A DNA stretch of 6,210 bases from Sedimentisphaerales bacterium (GCA_030634605.1 DAOWAK010000082.1:1-6210), one strand, 5' to 3'. Shown: positions 1-5,979, numbered from the stretch's first letter. Program-made: numbers and translations. The notes: a model not told the origin generated them from the sequence alone.

Positions 1-661
1 CGTCAATAACCTTAACTTCACAACCAAACGCAATCAGCTTATTCTCCAGCACCTCAGCACTTTGCTGCTGAGAAACATAATCGCTTTGCCCCTGGCCATT
101 GCAATTGAAAATCATCCGCACAGCTGTAAACTTATGATCGACGATAAAATCCACCGCTTCCCAGATCTGCCCCTCGCGGCTTTCGCCGTCCCCGATAATG
201 CAGTAGATTTTTCGATCCGAACCGTCCAGCCGAGCTGCACCCGCCAGACCCGCCGCCACCGAGAGGCCCTGCCCCAGGGATCCGGTCGCCGCGTCAAAAA
301 ATGGAAATCCCACCGCCGGACTGGGATGACCGTCCAGCAGACTGTCCGCCTCCCGCAGCGTCAACGCGTCCTCGAACTTCAGCGTAATCGGCTTTTCTTT
401 CGTCCCCGCCACCCCTTCCAAATCGCAATAAGCCGCATATACCACCGGCACCGCGTGCCCTTCCGACAGAATCAACCGGTCAGAGCCGGCATTCCAGGGA
501 TCCTTCGGATCGTAACGCATCACCCGGTACATCAACGCCGTTGTCAAATGAGCCAATGACAAAGAACTGGAAGGATGCCCACTGCCCGCCGCGGCACACA
601 TATTCAACGATTGTTTCCCCAGCCTGATCATCTTGCCGTTCAAATCTCGGTAGTCCGCCAT
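1..661 (-). CDS. Transketolase, N-terminal (thiamine diphosphate-binding) part, runs off window edge
   Basis: Read on the minus strand from ATG at 661, 220 codons are visible before the window ends, so the C-terminus is missing. Transketolases move two-carbon ketol units between sugar phosphates in the cytosol using thiamine diphosphate (ThDP) and a divalent metal. Seen in the protein: GSGHPSSSLS (residues 26-35), DRLILSEGHA (61-70, the family's usual S-K-G-H-A with Glu in place of Lys), LDGHPSP (109-115), GSLGQGLSVAAGLA (127-140), and the metal/ThDP motif GDGE at 157-160 that ends near N186-C-N188. GGAG lies six bases before the ATG (668-671), which supports this start. It lies 513 bp downstream of a DRE-TIM aldolase on the same strand. 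The gap is long and repeat-filled, so joint transcription is uncertain. Whether the gene is full length (about 620-670 aa) or a separate N-terminal subunit of a split transketolase cannot be seen. The family call is firm; the substrate is unknown. Confidence 0.93.
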   Translation of the reverse strand, partial: MADYRDLNGKMIRLGKQSLNMCAAAGSGHPSSSLSLAHLTTALMYRVMRYDPKDPWNAGSDRLILSEGHAVPVVYAAYCDLEGVAGTKEKPITLKFEDALTLREADSLLDGHPSPAVGFPFFDAATGSLGQGLSVAAGLAGAARLDGSDRKIYCIIGDGESREGQIWEAVDFIVDHKFTAVRMIFNCNGQGQSDYVSQQQSAEVLENKLIAFGCEVKVID

Positions 662-679
662 AAGTGTCTCCAAGTCAAT

Positions 680-821
680 TAATTAGTACCTGTTGCGGGA
701 AGACTGTCACCCCCGCGAAAGCGGGGGTCCAGTGGCCCGAAACAGCGGTTTTGTGCAATATTCTGGATTCCCGCTTGCGCGGGAATGACAAATAAACGTT
801 TTCCGCAACAGGTACTAATTA
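680..821. repeat. MITE-like inverted-repeat element, copy 1
   Basis: A 142 bp element is bounded by a perfect 19 bp terminal inverted repeat: 680-698 (TAATTAGTACCTGTTGCGG) against 803-821. Inside are two hairpins in opposite orientation: CCCCCGC-GAAA-GCGGGGG (710-727) and ATTCCCGC-TTGC-GCGGGAAT (767-786). The inner motif, GTCATTCCCGCG followed by AAGCGGGAATCCAG, belongs to the very common dRS3-like intergenic repeat type. Its translation gives the spurious peptide VIPAQAGIQ, well known from mis-called genes. The ends are TA...TA, which would fit a TA target site as used by IS630/mariner-type transposases, but this is inference. No transposase is present. The element starts about 19 bp upstream of the transketolase ATG, close to its ribosome binding site. 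Confidence 0.85.
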
Positions 822-876
822 CAAAACCAATTCCGTTAAATCCATACAGAATCATCATTCTATTAAATCTCAACCG

Positions 877-954
877 CTAAAGCAAGCAGAAATGGATCAC
901 CCCGCCATGCGGCCAAACCACCCCCGGTTCACCGATAAAATCGGCACTTTGCAT
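877..954 (-). CDS. Possible 25-aa small protein or gene remnant
   Basis: On the minus strand, ATG at 954 opens 25 codons, M-Q-S-A-D-F-I-G-E-P-G-V-V-W-P-H-G-G-V and on to a TAG at 877-879. The notable point is the Shine-Dalgarno: GGAGG at 962-966 lies seven bases before the ATG, stronger than those of most recognised genes here. The frame sits in the 177 bp between the two inverted-repeat elements and on the strand of the flanking enzyme genes. I do not recognise the peptide; it has no membrane segment or signal. It may be a real small protein, a leader peptide for the transketolase message, the 5' stub of a gene broken when repeats inserted, or chance. The purine-rich GGAGGGGGG run could arise from base composition alone. 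Confidence 0.22.
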   Translation of the reverse strand: MQSADFIGEPGVVWPHGGVIHFCLL

Positions 955-998
955 AATCCCCCCTCCATTTTTCACCTCTGGCTTAAGGAAACCTCTAT

Positions 999-1138
<140 letters not shown>

Positions 1139-1145
1139 CCGTAGG

Positions 1146-1161
1146 ATGGGCCTTGGCCCAT
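1146..1161. terminator. Hairpin just after the aldolase gene; possible terminator or repeat unit
   Basis: ATGGGCC-TT-GGCCCAT is a perfect 7 bp inverted repeat (a 6 bp stem with a four-base loop is the more realistic fold). It lies 13 bp past the aldolase stop codon in the direction of its transcription, and directly beside inverted-repeat copy 2. There is no following T-run on either strand, so a standard intrinsic terminator is not shown. The GTAGGATGGGCC wording also resembles a common short intergenic repeat, which is an equally good reading. Confidence 0.3.
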
Positions 1162-1174
1162 GCTGCTCTACTGA

Positions 1175-2143
1175 TTAAGACTCATTCCAGCGATCATAAA
1201 ACTCAACAAAGTTATCCCGCTTGTCACTGTCCAGCAGTTCAATCGCGCTGCGCGGGTGCTGATTGAAATGAGCTGTAATTATGTAAGGTATCAGTGCACC
1301 CCATTCCATCTCCTTACCCAGATCAATGAAATGATCCTGAATGCACTGGATTATCGCCCGCAAATTGAATTTGGGATTTTTCAAAAAATTCAACAGCAGT
1401 TCCATTGGACAGTTGCCCGCCCCCCGACCAATACCGCTGATCGTGGCATCCAGACGGTTCACCCCCACGACTATCGCTTCAATCGTATTGGCGTAAGCCA
1501 ACTGCTGATTATTATGCGCGTGAATCCCCACTTCCTTGCCGGTTCCTTTGGCGGCCTTGAGAAAACGCTTGGCATAATCACGTATCTGTTCCGAATACAG
1601 CGTGCCGTAACTATCGACAATTACCAACGCATCCGCCGGACTCTCCGCCAGAATATGCAACGCCTCATCCAGCTCCCGATCCTGTACCGTCGAAAGCGCC
1701 ATCAGATTAGCTGTTACCTCATAACCCTTATCGTGAGCATCCTTAATCATGTCCACTGCCGTCGGAATCTGATGGATATAAGTCGCCACCCGTACCAGAT
1801 CGATAACGCTTTTCTCTCGCGGCTCAATATCACGCTTATAATCGGTCTTTTCCGCATCCGCCATCACCGATATCTTGATGTCCGCCTCATTATCACCTAC
1901 GATCCGCCGAATATCATCTTCAGCGCAAAATTTCCAGGCTCCGTGCTTATCAGGGGCAAAAATCTTCTTGTCGCCCTTGTAGCCCAGCTCGATATAATCG
2001 ACACCCGCCTCAATACAGGTGTCATAAACCGCCTTCACCAGGCCGTCTTCAAACAGATGGTTGTTAATCAATCCACCATCACGAACCGTACAGTCAAGTA
2101 CCTTGATCTCCGGTCGGTAATCAATCCATGGCGCCTTAGTCAT
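1175..2143 (-). CDS. Aldolase-type DRE-TIM metallolyase (HMG-CoA lyase/4-hydroxy-2-oxovalerate aldolase-like)
   Basis: A 322-aa cytosolic TIM-barrel enzyme of the DRE-TIM superfamily, whose members make or break C-C bonds next to a 2-oxo group using a divalent metal. Seen: the N-terminal signature V15-L-D-C-T-V-R-D-G-G24, with Arg21 and metal-binding Asp22 in the places expected for the family (the third position is Gly, not the Glu of classic D-R-E); Y-I-E-L-G at 50-54; a strand V-D-S-Y-G-T at 176-181; the metal-binding G-I-H-A-H-N-N at 206-212 (His208, His210); and a Gly-rich G-I-G-R-G-A-G-N-C at 237-245, like the end of the barrel in 4-hydroxy-2-oxovalerate aldolases. The length suits a stand-alone catalytic domain without the DmpG communication domain. 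The start is supported by two tandem AAGGAGTT sites directly upstream. It stands on the same strand as, and upstream of, a transketolase, which hints at a shared sugar or keto-acid pathway. No acetaldehyde dehydrogenase partner is visible, so an actual hydroxy-oxovalerate aldolase in meta-cleavage is unlikely. Substrate unknown. Confidence 0.88.
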   Translation of the reverse strand: MTKAPWIDYRPEIKVLDCTVRDGGLINNHLFEDGLVKAVYDTCIEAGVDYIELGYKGDKKIFAPDKHGAWKFCAEDDIRRIVGDNEADIKISVMADAEKTDYKRDIEPREKSVIDLVRVATYIHQIPTAVDMIKDAHDKGYEVTANLMALSTVQDRELDEALHILAESPADALVIVDSYGTLYSEQIRDYAKRFLKAAKGTGKEVGIHAHNNQQLAYANTIEAIVVGVNRLDATISGIGRGAGNCPMELLLNFLKNPKFNLRAIIQCIQDHFIDLGKEMEWGALIPYIITAHFNQHPRSAIELLDSDKRDNFVEFYDRWNES

Positions 2144-2146
2144 ATT

Positions 2147-2162
2147 AACTCCTTAACTCCTT
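2147..2162 (-). promoter_or_regulatory. Tandem Shine-Dalgarno of the aldolase gene
   Basis: On the minus strand AAGGAGTT occurs twice head to tail, then AAT-ATG. The nearer AAGGAG is correctly placed about five bases before the start codon at 2143; the farther one, eight bases upstream, is at a poor distance. The duplication is exact (8 bp period). It fixes the start codon. Confidence 0.7.
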
Positions 2163-2269
2163 GTTCAGCCTCAGGACCTCTTCAAAAGTCTTCTTTGCCC
2201 CGGGCAACAAACCAACAACGTTGAATTTCAGTTTAAATTTTCAAATAATCCAATTTGCGTAAACCATTG

Positions 2270-2298
2270 ATGTTAGCAAAAAATCAGGTCTCAGGCAA
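2270..2298 (-). promoter_or_regulatory. Candidate extended -10 promoter for the aldolase gene
   Basis: On the minus strand: TTGCCT (2293-2298), a 17 bp spacer, then TAACAT (2270-2275), preceded by TGC, an extended -10 motif. Each hexamer matches the sigma-70 consensus at four of six bases. Transcription would begin near 2262 and give an untranslated leader of roughly 120 bases ahead of the aldolase ATG. That leader contains a small GC palindrome (TTGCC-CCG-GGCAA, near 2196-2208) but no riboswitch I recognise. Confidence 0.45.
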
Positions 2299-2605
2299 GT
2301 ACAAATTTCGTAACTTACATATCCTGTAAGCAGGTAATTCCCTGTCTTGCAAGCACTTACGAACAGTCAGCCTGCCGAAAAGCTTTTTTGCCTCCGCATC
2401 GAATCTGATTATCACCGCTATTTTTGGTCCCGGAACCACCCACCAGCCAGGCTAAATTCGCACTCAAGATGCCCTTTCCGGTCAAGCAGTGGCCAGAAAG
2501 ACCGCCTGACGGACCCGCTGTCCGTTGGCAGCCAATCCCACCGGACCAGCCGCATTATCAACCGTCGGCTGCAAAGACCATCATTTGACGAAATTTGCCA
2601 TTTCC
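2299..2605. other. Divergent intergenic stretch without a supported gene
   Basis: No open frame here shows a family motif, good start and ribosome binding site together. From 2299 to 2365 there are short nested inverted repeats (TTCGTAA 2307-2313 with TTACGAA 2357-2363; CTTAC 2314-2318 with GTAAG 2326-2330) that could form a structured or operator region. From 2366 to about 2600 the base composition turns coding-like. A frame reading ...A-S-A-S-N-L-I-I-T-A-I-F-G-P-G-T-T... is broken by in-frame stops, so this may be a decayed gene fragment. A 118-codon plus-strand frame and a 73-codon minus-strand frame both look like chance frames. Confidence 0.4.
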
Positions 2606-2626
2606 CAACTATTGTAAAGATAGTTG
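2606..2626. promoter_or_regulatory. Dyad overlapping the lipoprotein promoter -35
   Basis: CAACTAT (2606-2612) and ATAGTTG (2620-2626) form a perfect 7 bp inverted repeat with a seven-base centre. The right arm runs into the TTGACA at 2624-2629, so a protein bound here could block polymerase. An operator role is inference from position only; no regulator gene is in the window. Confidence 0.25.
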
Positions 2627-2652
2627 ACATCATCCACAATCAAGGCTACCAT
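2624..2652 (+). promoter_or_regulatory. Candidate sigma-70 promoter for the lipoprotein gene
   Basis: A perfect TTGACA (2624-2629) is followed after 17 bp by TACCAT (2647-2652; four of six matches to TATAAT). Transcription would start near 2659, about 23 bases before the lipoprotein start and just ahead of its AGGAG at 2673-2677. The spacing of the parts is good and the -10 is mediocre. Confidence 0.5.
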
Positions 2653-2681
2653 GACCCAATTCATTGCCAGGCAGGAGTTAA

Positions 2682-3569
2682 GTGTTGCTCGTTCGTTCAT
2701 TAATAATAATATTTTTGCTGAGCTGGGCTTCGTTAATCCTCAGCTGCAACCAGGAATCCGCCCCGGAATTCCTCGAAGAAACCCCTTTCCGGAATCCGGC
2801 GGAAATCAACACCGACGAAGTTATTATCGTAACCTGTTCCTTTTTCCCCCTCGAACTGCCCGGTCACATCGATATTACAGCAACTGAATTCTGGCAAAAC
2901 CATGACGCCCTTGAATTCAAATCATCCCTGCCCGCAAACTTTCTGGACCAGATCGGTTTTTCCGCGGACATCCTGCGCACCTGGCAGGCCAACGGTTTGT
3001 ACGTCGCCATCGCCGAACAGGATTCCTGGCCCCGGTTCCGGCAGGAGCTGGCTTCTCTCGGGGCCGCCTCCCAGACTCAATCCACCGCCCTGTTTCGAAA
3101 TTTAAAAGACGTCGCGAAATTCCCCGTTTTCTGGTTCGATCAACCGACCTCTCTGTTCATTTCCGAAACCAAAGGTTCCGCCAGAGGCTATACTTTCGAA
3201 AACGGCGACTGCGCCTTTGCCGTAAACTGCTTCCTGGCTCCCCAGAACCCCCTTGAACAACCTATTTACATCAATATCGCCCCGGAATTCCACAGCTTCG
3301 AACACCAAAGCAAATTCGATCGTGACAAATTCGGAAAACTCCAACGTGTCGTCAAAACACCCATCATCACCTTCGAGAACCTAACCCTTTCCGGCACCCT
3401 GCCCCAGAATTATTTCATTGTTCTTGCCTCCAAGCCGCAGCTAACCCCCGCCGGTAAACTAGGACAATTATTCCTGACCCGCAACGAAGGAGCCGATAAC
3501 TTTCAACTGGTGGTTATCATCAGCCCCTCCGTAAAAACCGGCAAAATGTTGAAAAATGAACCTGAATAA
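2682..3569 (+). CDS. Predicted lipoprotein of unknown function
   Basis: A 295-aa protein that I do not recognise. It starts with GTG at 2682; AGGAG ends four bases before it, so TTG at 2685 (seven bases away) is an equally good start and would only drop one residue. Residues 7-20 are hydrophobic and run into I-L-S-C with Cys22, a credible lipobox, so the mature protein is probably lipid-anchored and faces the periplasm or outer surface. After the anchor come an acidic, Pro-rich linker (23-45) and a soluble region with no further membrane segment. Visible landmarks are V-I-I-V-T-C-S-F-F-P (47-56), R-T-W-Q-A-N-G-L-Y-V-A-I-A (99-111), two cysteines C177 and C183 in a G-D-C-A-F-A-V-N-C stretch that might pair, and P-I-Y-I-N-I-A-P-E-F-H near 194. 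The beta-rich, hydrophobic-alternating C-terminal part ends in a basic tail. It is the first of three plus-strand genes, 107 bp before a sensor kinase that has its own promoter. Could be a cell-envelope or secretion-associated factor; no specific role is supported. Confidence 0.75.
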   Translation: MLLVRSLIIIFLLSWASLILSCNQESAPEFLEETPFRNPAEINTDEVIIVTCSFFPLELPGHIDITATEFWQNHDALEFKSSLPANFLDQIGFSADILRTWQANGLYVAIAEQDSWPRFRQELASLGAASQTQSTALFRNLKDVAKFPVFWFDQPTSLFISETKGSARGYTFENGDCAFAVNCFLAPQNPLEQPIYINIAPEFHSFEHQSKFDRDKFGKLQRVVKTPIITFENLTLSGTLPQNYFIVLASKPQLTPAGKLGQLFLTRNEGADNFQLVVIISPSVKTGKMLKNEPE

Positions 3570-3580
3570 ATAACCTCTTT

Positions 3581-3610
3581 TTGCCGAAATAAGATAAGTG
3601 GCCCTATAAT
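3581..3610 (+). promoter_or_regulatory. Candidate sigma-70 promoter for the sensor kinase gene
   Basis: TTGCCG (3581-3586), an 18 bp spacer and a perfect TATAAT (3605-3610) lie in the short gap after the lipoprotein stop. Transcription would begin near 3617, some 60 bases before the kinase ATG. This suggests the kinase can be expressed separately from the lipoprotein. Confidence 0.5.
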
Positions 3611-3676
3611 CTTGCGAGAGTCCGGCAATTTTACTTTCAATAAAGGCAATCTCTAAAGGATTAACCGAGTTTTAAC

Positions 3677-4792
3677 ATGACTGACATTCAGTCCGAGTAT
3701 TATCGACACCTTTTCAATTGTTCCAGTTTTGCCATAATCGGCACCGATTGCCAGGGAATCATCGTCAACTGGAACCAACAAGCCGAAAAGCTCTTCAATC
3801 GCCCATCCGCCGAAATGCTCAGCCACCACATTGAGCAAATCGTTCCCGTACACCGACGAACCCTGCTCCATCGCGCTCTCCAGCGCGCCGTAATCAATCG
3901 CCAGGTCGCCGACTTCGAAATTGATTACCAGGACCCCAATGACCAAAAACTCACCCTGGCGGTAGTTATCACCCCTGTGCTCGACGATAAAAACGAAATT
4001 CTAGGGCTGGCCGCCTGGATCCGCGACATTTCCAACCGTAAAAAACTCGAACATCAACTGCTCCAGACCGAAAAAGTAGCATCCCTCGGCACTCTCGCTT
4101 CCGGCGTCGCCCATCACTTCAACAATATCATTGGCGGCGTCGCCACTTTTGTCGATTTCGCCCTGACCTCACAAAATCCAGACGCAACCCAACGAGCTCT
4201 GAAGATGACCGCCGACGCCGCCGAACGCATTGGCGACATCACCGAATCATTGCTCACCTTCGCCGAGAAGGACGCCCGCCAGTTCGATTTGGCCGACATT
4301 ACCGAAGTCGTGCTCACCTTCACTCATCTCGTCGAAAAACCGCTCGCCGAGAAAAAAATCAAACTCGAAATCCACCTCCAGGCCGTCCCCATCTTCGAAG
4401 TACCCGGCACGCGCATGCACCAGATTCTGGGCAACCTCCTCGATAACGCCGAAAACGCCATGTTCGAAGGCGGAGCCGTCAAAATTTCACTCGAAAGGCA
4501 AAAAAACGAAATCATCCTCAAATTCAGCGACACCGGCTGCGGTATCCATCACAGCGACCTGACCAGAATCTTCGATCCCTTCTTTACCACCCGCGGCACC
4601 TTCTCCGGCGGCGACCAGACTTCCGCCGGGCTGGGACTCTCCGTCGTCCACGGCGCCATCCGCGAACTGGGCGGGTCCATCTACGCCACCAGCCAACTCA
4701 ACGCCGGAACCACATTCATCATCTCCTTCCCCATAGATAAAAATCCCCCGGCAAAGAATCCGGACACCCAGGAAATAGAAGACGACGCCTAA
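3677..4792 (+). CDS. Cytosolic PAS-domain sensor histidine kinase
   Basis: A 371-aa histidine kinase without signal peptide or membrane segment, so it should sense a cytosolic cue. Domains in order: a PAS domain about 5-118 (F-A-I-I-G-T-D...I-V-N-W-N-Q-Q-A at 18-36; closing W-I-R-D-I-S-N-R-K at 114-122), a HisKA dimerisation helix about 125-198, and an HATPase_c domain about 245-353. The H-box is G-V-A-H-H-F-N-N (143-150), with His146 the expected phosphoacceptor; the next residue is His147 where the family normally has Asp or Glu. ATP-binding motifs are complete: N-box I-L-G-N-L-L-D-N-A (250-258), G1 D-T-G-C-G-I (285-290), F-box F-D-P-F-F-T-T (299-305), and G2 G-L-G-L (318-321). A short acidic, Pro-rich tail follows. 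The ATG is the first possible start because an in-frame TAA stands 12 bp before it (3662-3664). The only good Shine-Dalgarno (AAAGGA, 3655-3660) is 16 bases away, so translation may be weak. No response regulator, and no receiver domain in the protein itself, so it is an orphan within the window; the partner is unknown. Confidence 0.93.
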   Translation: MTDIQSEYYRHLFNCSSFAIIGTDCQGIIVNWNQQAEKLFNRPSAEMLSHHIEQIVPVHRRTLLHRALQRAVINRQVADFEIDYQDPNDQKLTLAVVITPVLDDKNEILGLAAWIRDISNRKKLEHQLLQTEKVASLGTLASGVAHHFNNIIGGVATFVDFALTSQNPDATQRALKMTADAAERIGDITESLLTFAEKDARQFDLADITEVVLTFTHLVEKPLAEKKIKLEIHLQAVPIFEVPGTRMHQILGNLLDNAENAMFEGGAVKISLERQKNEIILKFSDTGCGIHHSDLTRIFDPFFTTRGTFSGGDQTSAGLGLSVVHGAIRELGGSIYATSQLNAGTTFIISFPIDKNPPAKNPDTQEIEDDA

Positions 4793-4845
4793 ATAAAAAA
4801 CTCGTATATTCTTTCATTCAAAATCCGTGTCTAAAACTCTTGACC

Positions 4846-4861
4846 CTCTGTGATCTCTGTG
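4846..4861 (+). repeat. Short CTCTGTG direct repeat
   Basis: CTCTGTG-AT-CTCTGTG stands in the gap between kinase and hydrolase genes, inside TTGACCCTCTGTG...GGCTTCTTC. This wording recalls a short interspersed sequence that I have seen repeated between genes in many environmental genomes. In one window only two tandem units can be seen, so its status as a dispersed repeat rests on recall. Confidence 0.4.
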
Positions 4862-4905
4862 GCTTCTTCAAAAACCGTTAACGCTTTCCTGGAAAGAAAA
4901 ACCTC

Positions 4906-5751
4906 ATGCCCTCCAGAAAAATCAAAGTCGCCACCTGCCAGTTCCCCGTCAGCAGCTCCATCAACCGCAACAGCCGCTATATTTGCGACTTCCTCAAACA
5001 GGCTCGCCGAAAAAAAGCCGACCTGGTTCACTTCCCCGAATGCGCCCTCACTGGCTACGCCGGCTTCGACCTGCAATCCACCGATCAAATCGACTGGCAA
5101 CTGCTCCGCCGCGAAACCGAAAATATCCTGGACCTCGCCCGCCAATACCAACTCTGGATAATCCTGGGCAGCACCCACCAGCTCACCCGCCACCAGCCCC
5201 ACAACAGCCTCTACCTCATCAACCCCCGCGGCCAGATCACCGACCGCTACGACAAAAGATTCTGCACCCCCGACGACCTGGATAACTACTCACCCGGCAA
5301 CCGATTCGTAACCTTCCGCGTCAACGGCGTCAAATGCGCCCTCTTAATTTGTTTCGACCTGCGTTTTCCGGAACTCTACTCCGAACTAAAACGCCAGAAA
5401 GTCGATTGCATCTTCCAGTCCTTCTACAACGCCCGCCAGGACGGCCCCTCTATCCACAACTTCATCATGCGCCAAACCATGCAGTGCCGCGCCGCCACCA
5501 ACTATTTCTGGATCAGCATGACTAATTCTTCCGCCCGTTACGCCCCTTACCCCAGCTGCTTCATCCGCCCCGACGGCAAAATCGTTAAGCAACTCCCCAT
5601 GAACCGCCCCGGTTTAATGACCAACACCGTCAACCTAAACAAAACCTATTACGACCTCATGGCCACCTTCCGCAACGCCGCCCTAAAAGGAGCCCTAACC
5701 AACGGCCAAACCATCCACGACCCCCGCTCCCAAAACACCACTTGCTTCTAA
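4906..5751 (+). CDS. Nitrilase-superfamily carbon-nitrogen hydrolase
   Basis: A 281-aa cytosolic enzyme of the nitrilase/amidase superfamily, which hydrolyses non-peptide C-N bonds (amides, carbamoyl groups, nitriles) through a cysteine thioester. The Glu-Lys-Cys catalytic set is intact: Glu45 in F-P-E-C-A-L-T-G-Y (43-51), Lys117 in Y-D-K-R-F-C (115-120), and nucleophile Cys149 in L-L-I-C-F-D-L-R-F-P-E (146-156). The fold's opening strand K-V-A-T-C-Q-F (7-13) and the S-P-G-N-R-F segment (129-134) are also in place, and the length is normal for a single-domain member. The ATG at 4906 is the first usable start after an in-frame TAA at 4879-4881, with a modest GGAAAG (4891-4896) upstream. It follows the sensor kinase by 113 bp with no clear promoter, so it might be read from the kinase transcript. 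The branch (N-carbamoylputrescine amidase, omega-amidase, aliphatic amidase, other) cannot be settled by eye; no polyamine or other pathway gene is nearby. The tail after about residue 255 is variable and unremarkable. Confidence 0.92.
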   Translation: MPSRKIKVATCQFPVSSSINRNSRYICDFLKQARRKKADLVHFPECALTGYAGFDLQSTDQIDWQLLRRETENILDLARQYQLWIILGSTHQLTRHQPHNSLYLINPRGQITDRYDKRFCTPDDLDNYSPGNRFVTFRVNGVKCALLICFDLRFPELYSELKRQKVDCIFQSFYNARQDGPSIHNFIMRQTMQCRAATNYFWISMTNSSARYAPYPSCFIRPDGKIVKQLPMNRPGLMTNTVNLNKTYYDLMATFRNAALKGALTNGQTIHDPRSQNTTCF

Positions 5752-5767
5752 ACAATCACACAATCAC
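5752..5767 (+). repeat. Two-unit tandem repeat ACAATCAC
   Basis: ACAATCAC occurs twice head to tail immediately after the hydrolase stop codon. It is short enough to be replication slippage, with no apparent function. Confidence 0.4.
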
Positions 5768-5802
5768 CCAGTGCGAACTCACACACCATAATCCAAACCA
5801 AG

Positions 5803-5822
5803 CCCCCGCTGCCAGGCGGGGG
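5803..5822. repeat. GC-rich hairpin downstream of the C-N hydrolase gene
   Basis: CCCCCGC (5803-5809) pairs with GCGGGGG (5816-5822) around a six-base loop, TGCCAG. It lies 51 bp after the hydrolase stop and has no T-run, so a Rho-independent terminator is not supported. It shares the CCCCCGC/GCGGGGG arms with the inner hairpin of the element at 680-821, which points instead to a dispersed palindrome; it may still stabilise the 3' end of the mRNA. Confidence 0.5.
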
Positions 5823-5967
5823 TCAATCCATCTCCATCACACCAACTTACTTATCCCAACCAACCACCCGAGCCCCCGTGGAAATGGAGTCTTCTCACCA
5901 AATATTTAACAAACCCCTACGCAGCAGCACCTTAAACATCCATCCAAAATTCAAAGCTTGTCCTCGA

Positions 5968-5979
5968 CCCCGATCGGGG
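5968..5979. repeat. Perfect palindrome CCCCGATCGGGG
   Basis: A 12 bp self-complementary sequence set in TCCTCGA...ATCCAACA, in a gene-free stretch. It does not match the other palindromes here and may be a separate repeat type. Confidence 0.45.

Noticed and set aside
62..559. A 165-codon plus-strand frame at the left
   Set aside because: It is antisense to the transketolase, whose ThDP motifs are unmistakable; the translation is Arg/Pro/His-rich as expected of a shadow.
679..873. A 64-codon minus-strand frame containing VIPAQAGIQ and DPRFRGGD
   Set aside because: These peptides are the classic translation of GCGGGAAT intergenic hairpins; the frame is made mostly of the repeat element.
1256..2224. 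A 322-codon plus-strand frame lying over the aldolase gene
   Set aside because: It is the antisense shadow of a gene with clear catalytic motifs and ribosome site. Its own translation has no family motif, and the equal length is coincidence.
2347..2703. A 118-codon plus-strand frame before the lipoprotein
   Set aside because: It has no convincing ribosome site, no motif, spans the likely lipoprotein promoter and start, and has an irregular Ser/Arg/His-rich composition.
4487..4696. Gly/Ala-rich minus-strand frame over the kinase ATPase domain, and similar frames over the hydrolase (4831-5202, 5386-5592)
   Set aside because: They are antisense shadows of C-ending codons in well-supported genes.
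3677..5751. Kinase plus nitrilase as a new defence or signalling cassette
   Set aside because: The genes are 113 bp apart with no overlap, have separate-looking control, and belong to common housekeeping-type families; the sequence gives no sign of joint function.
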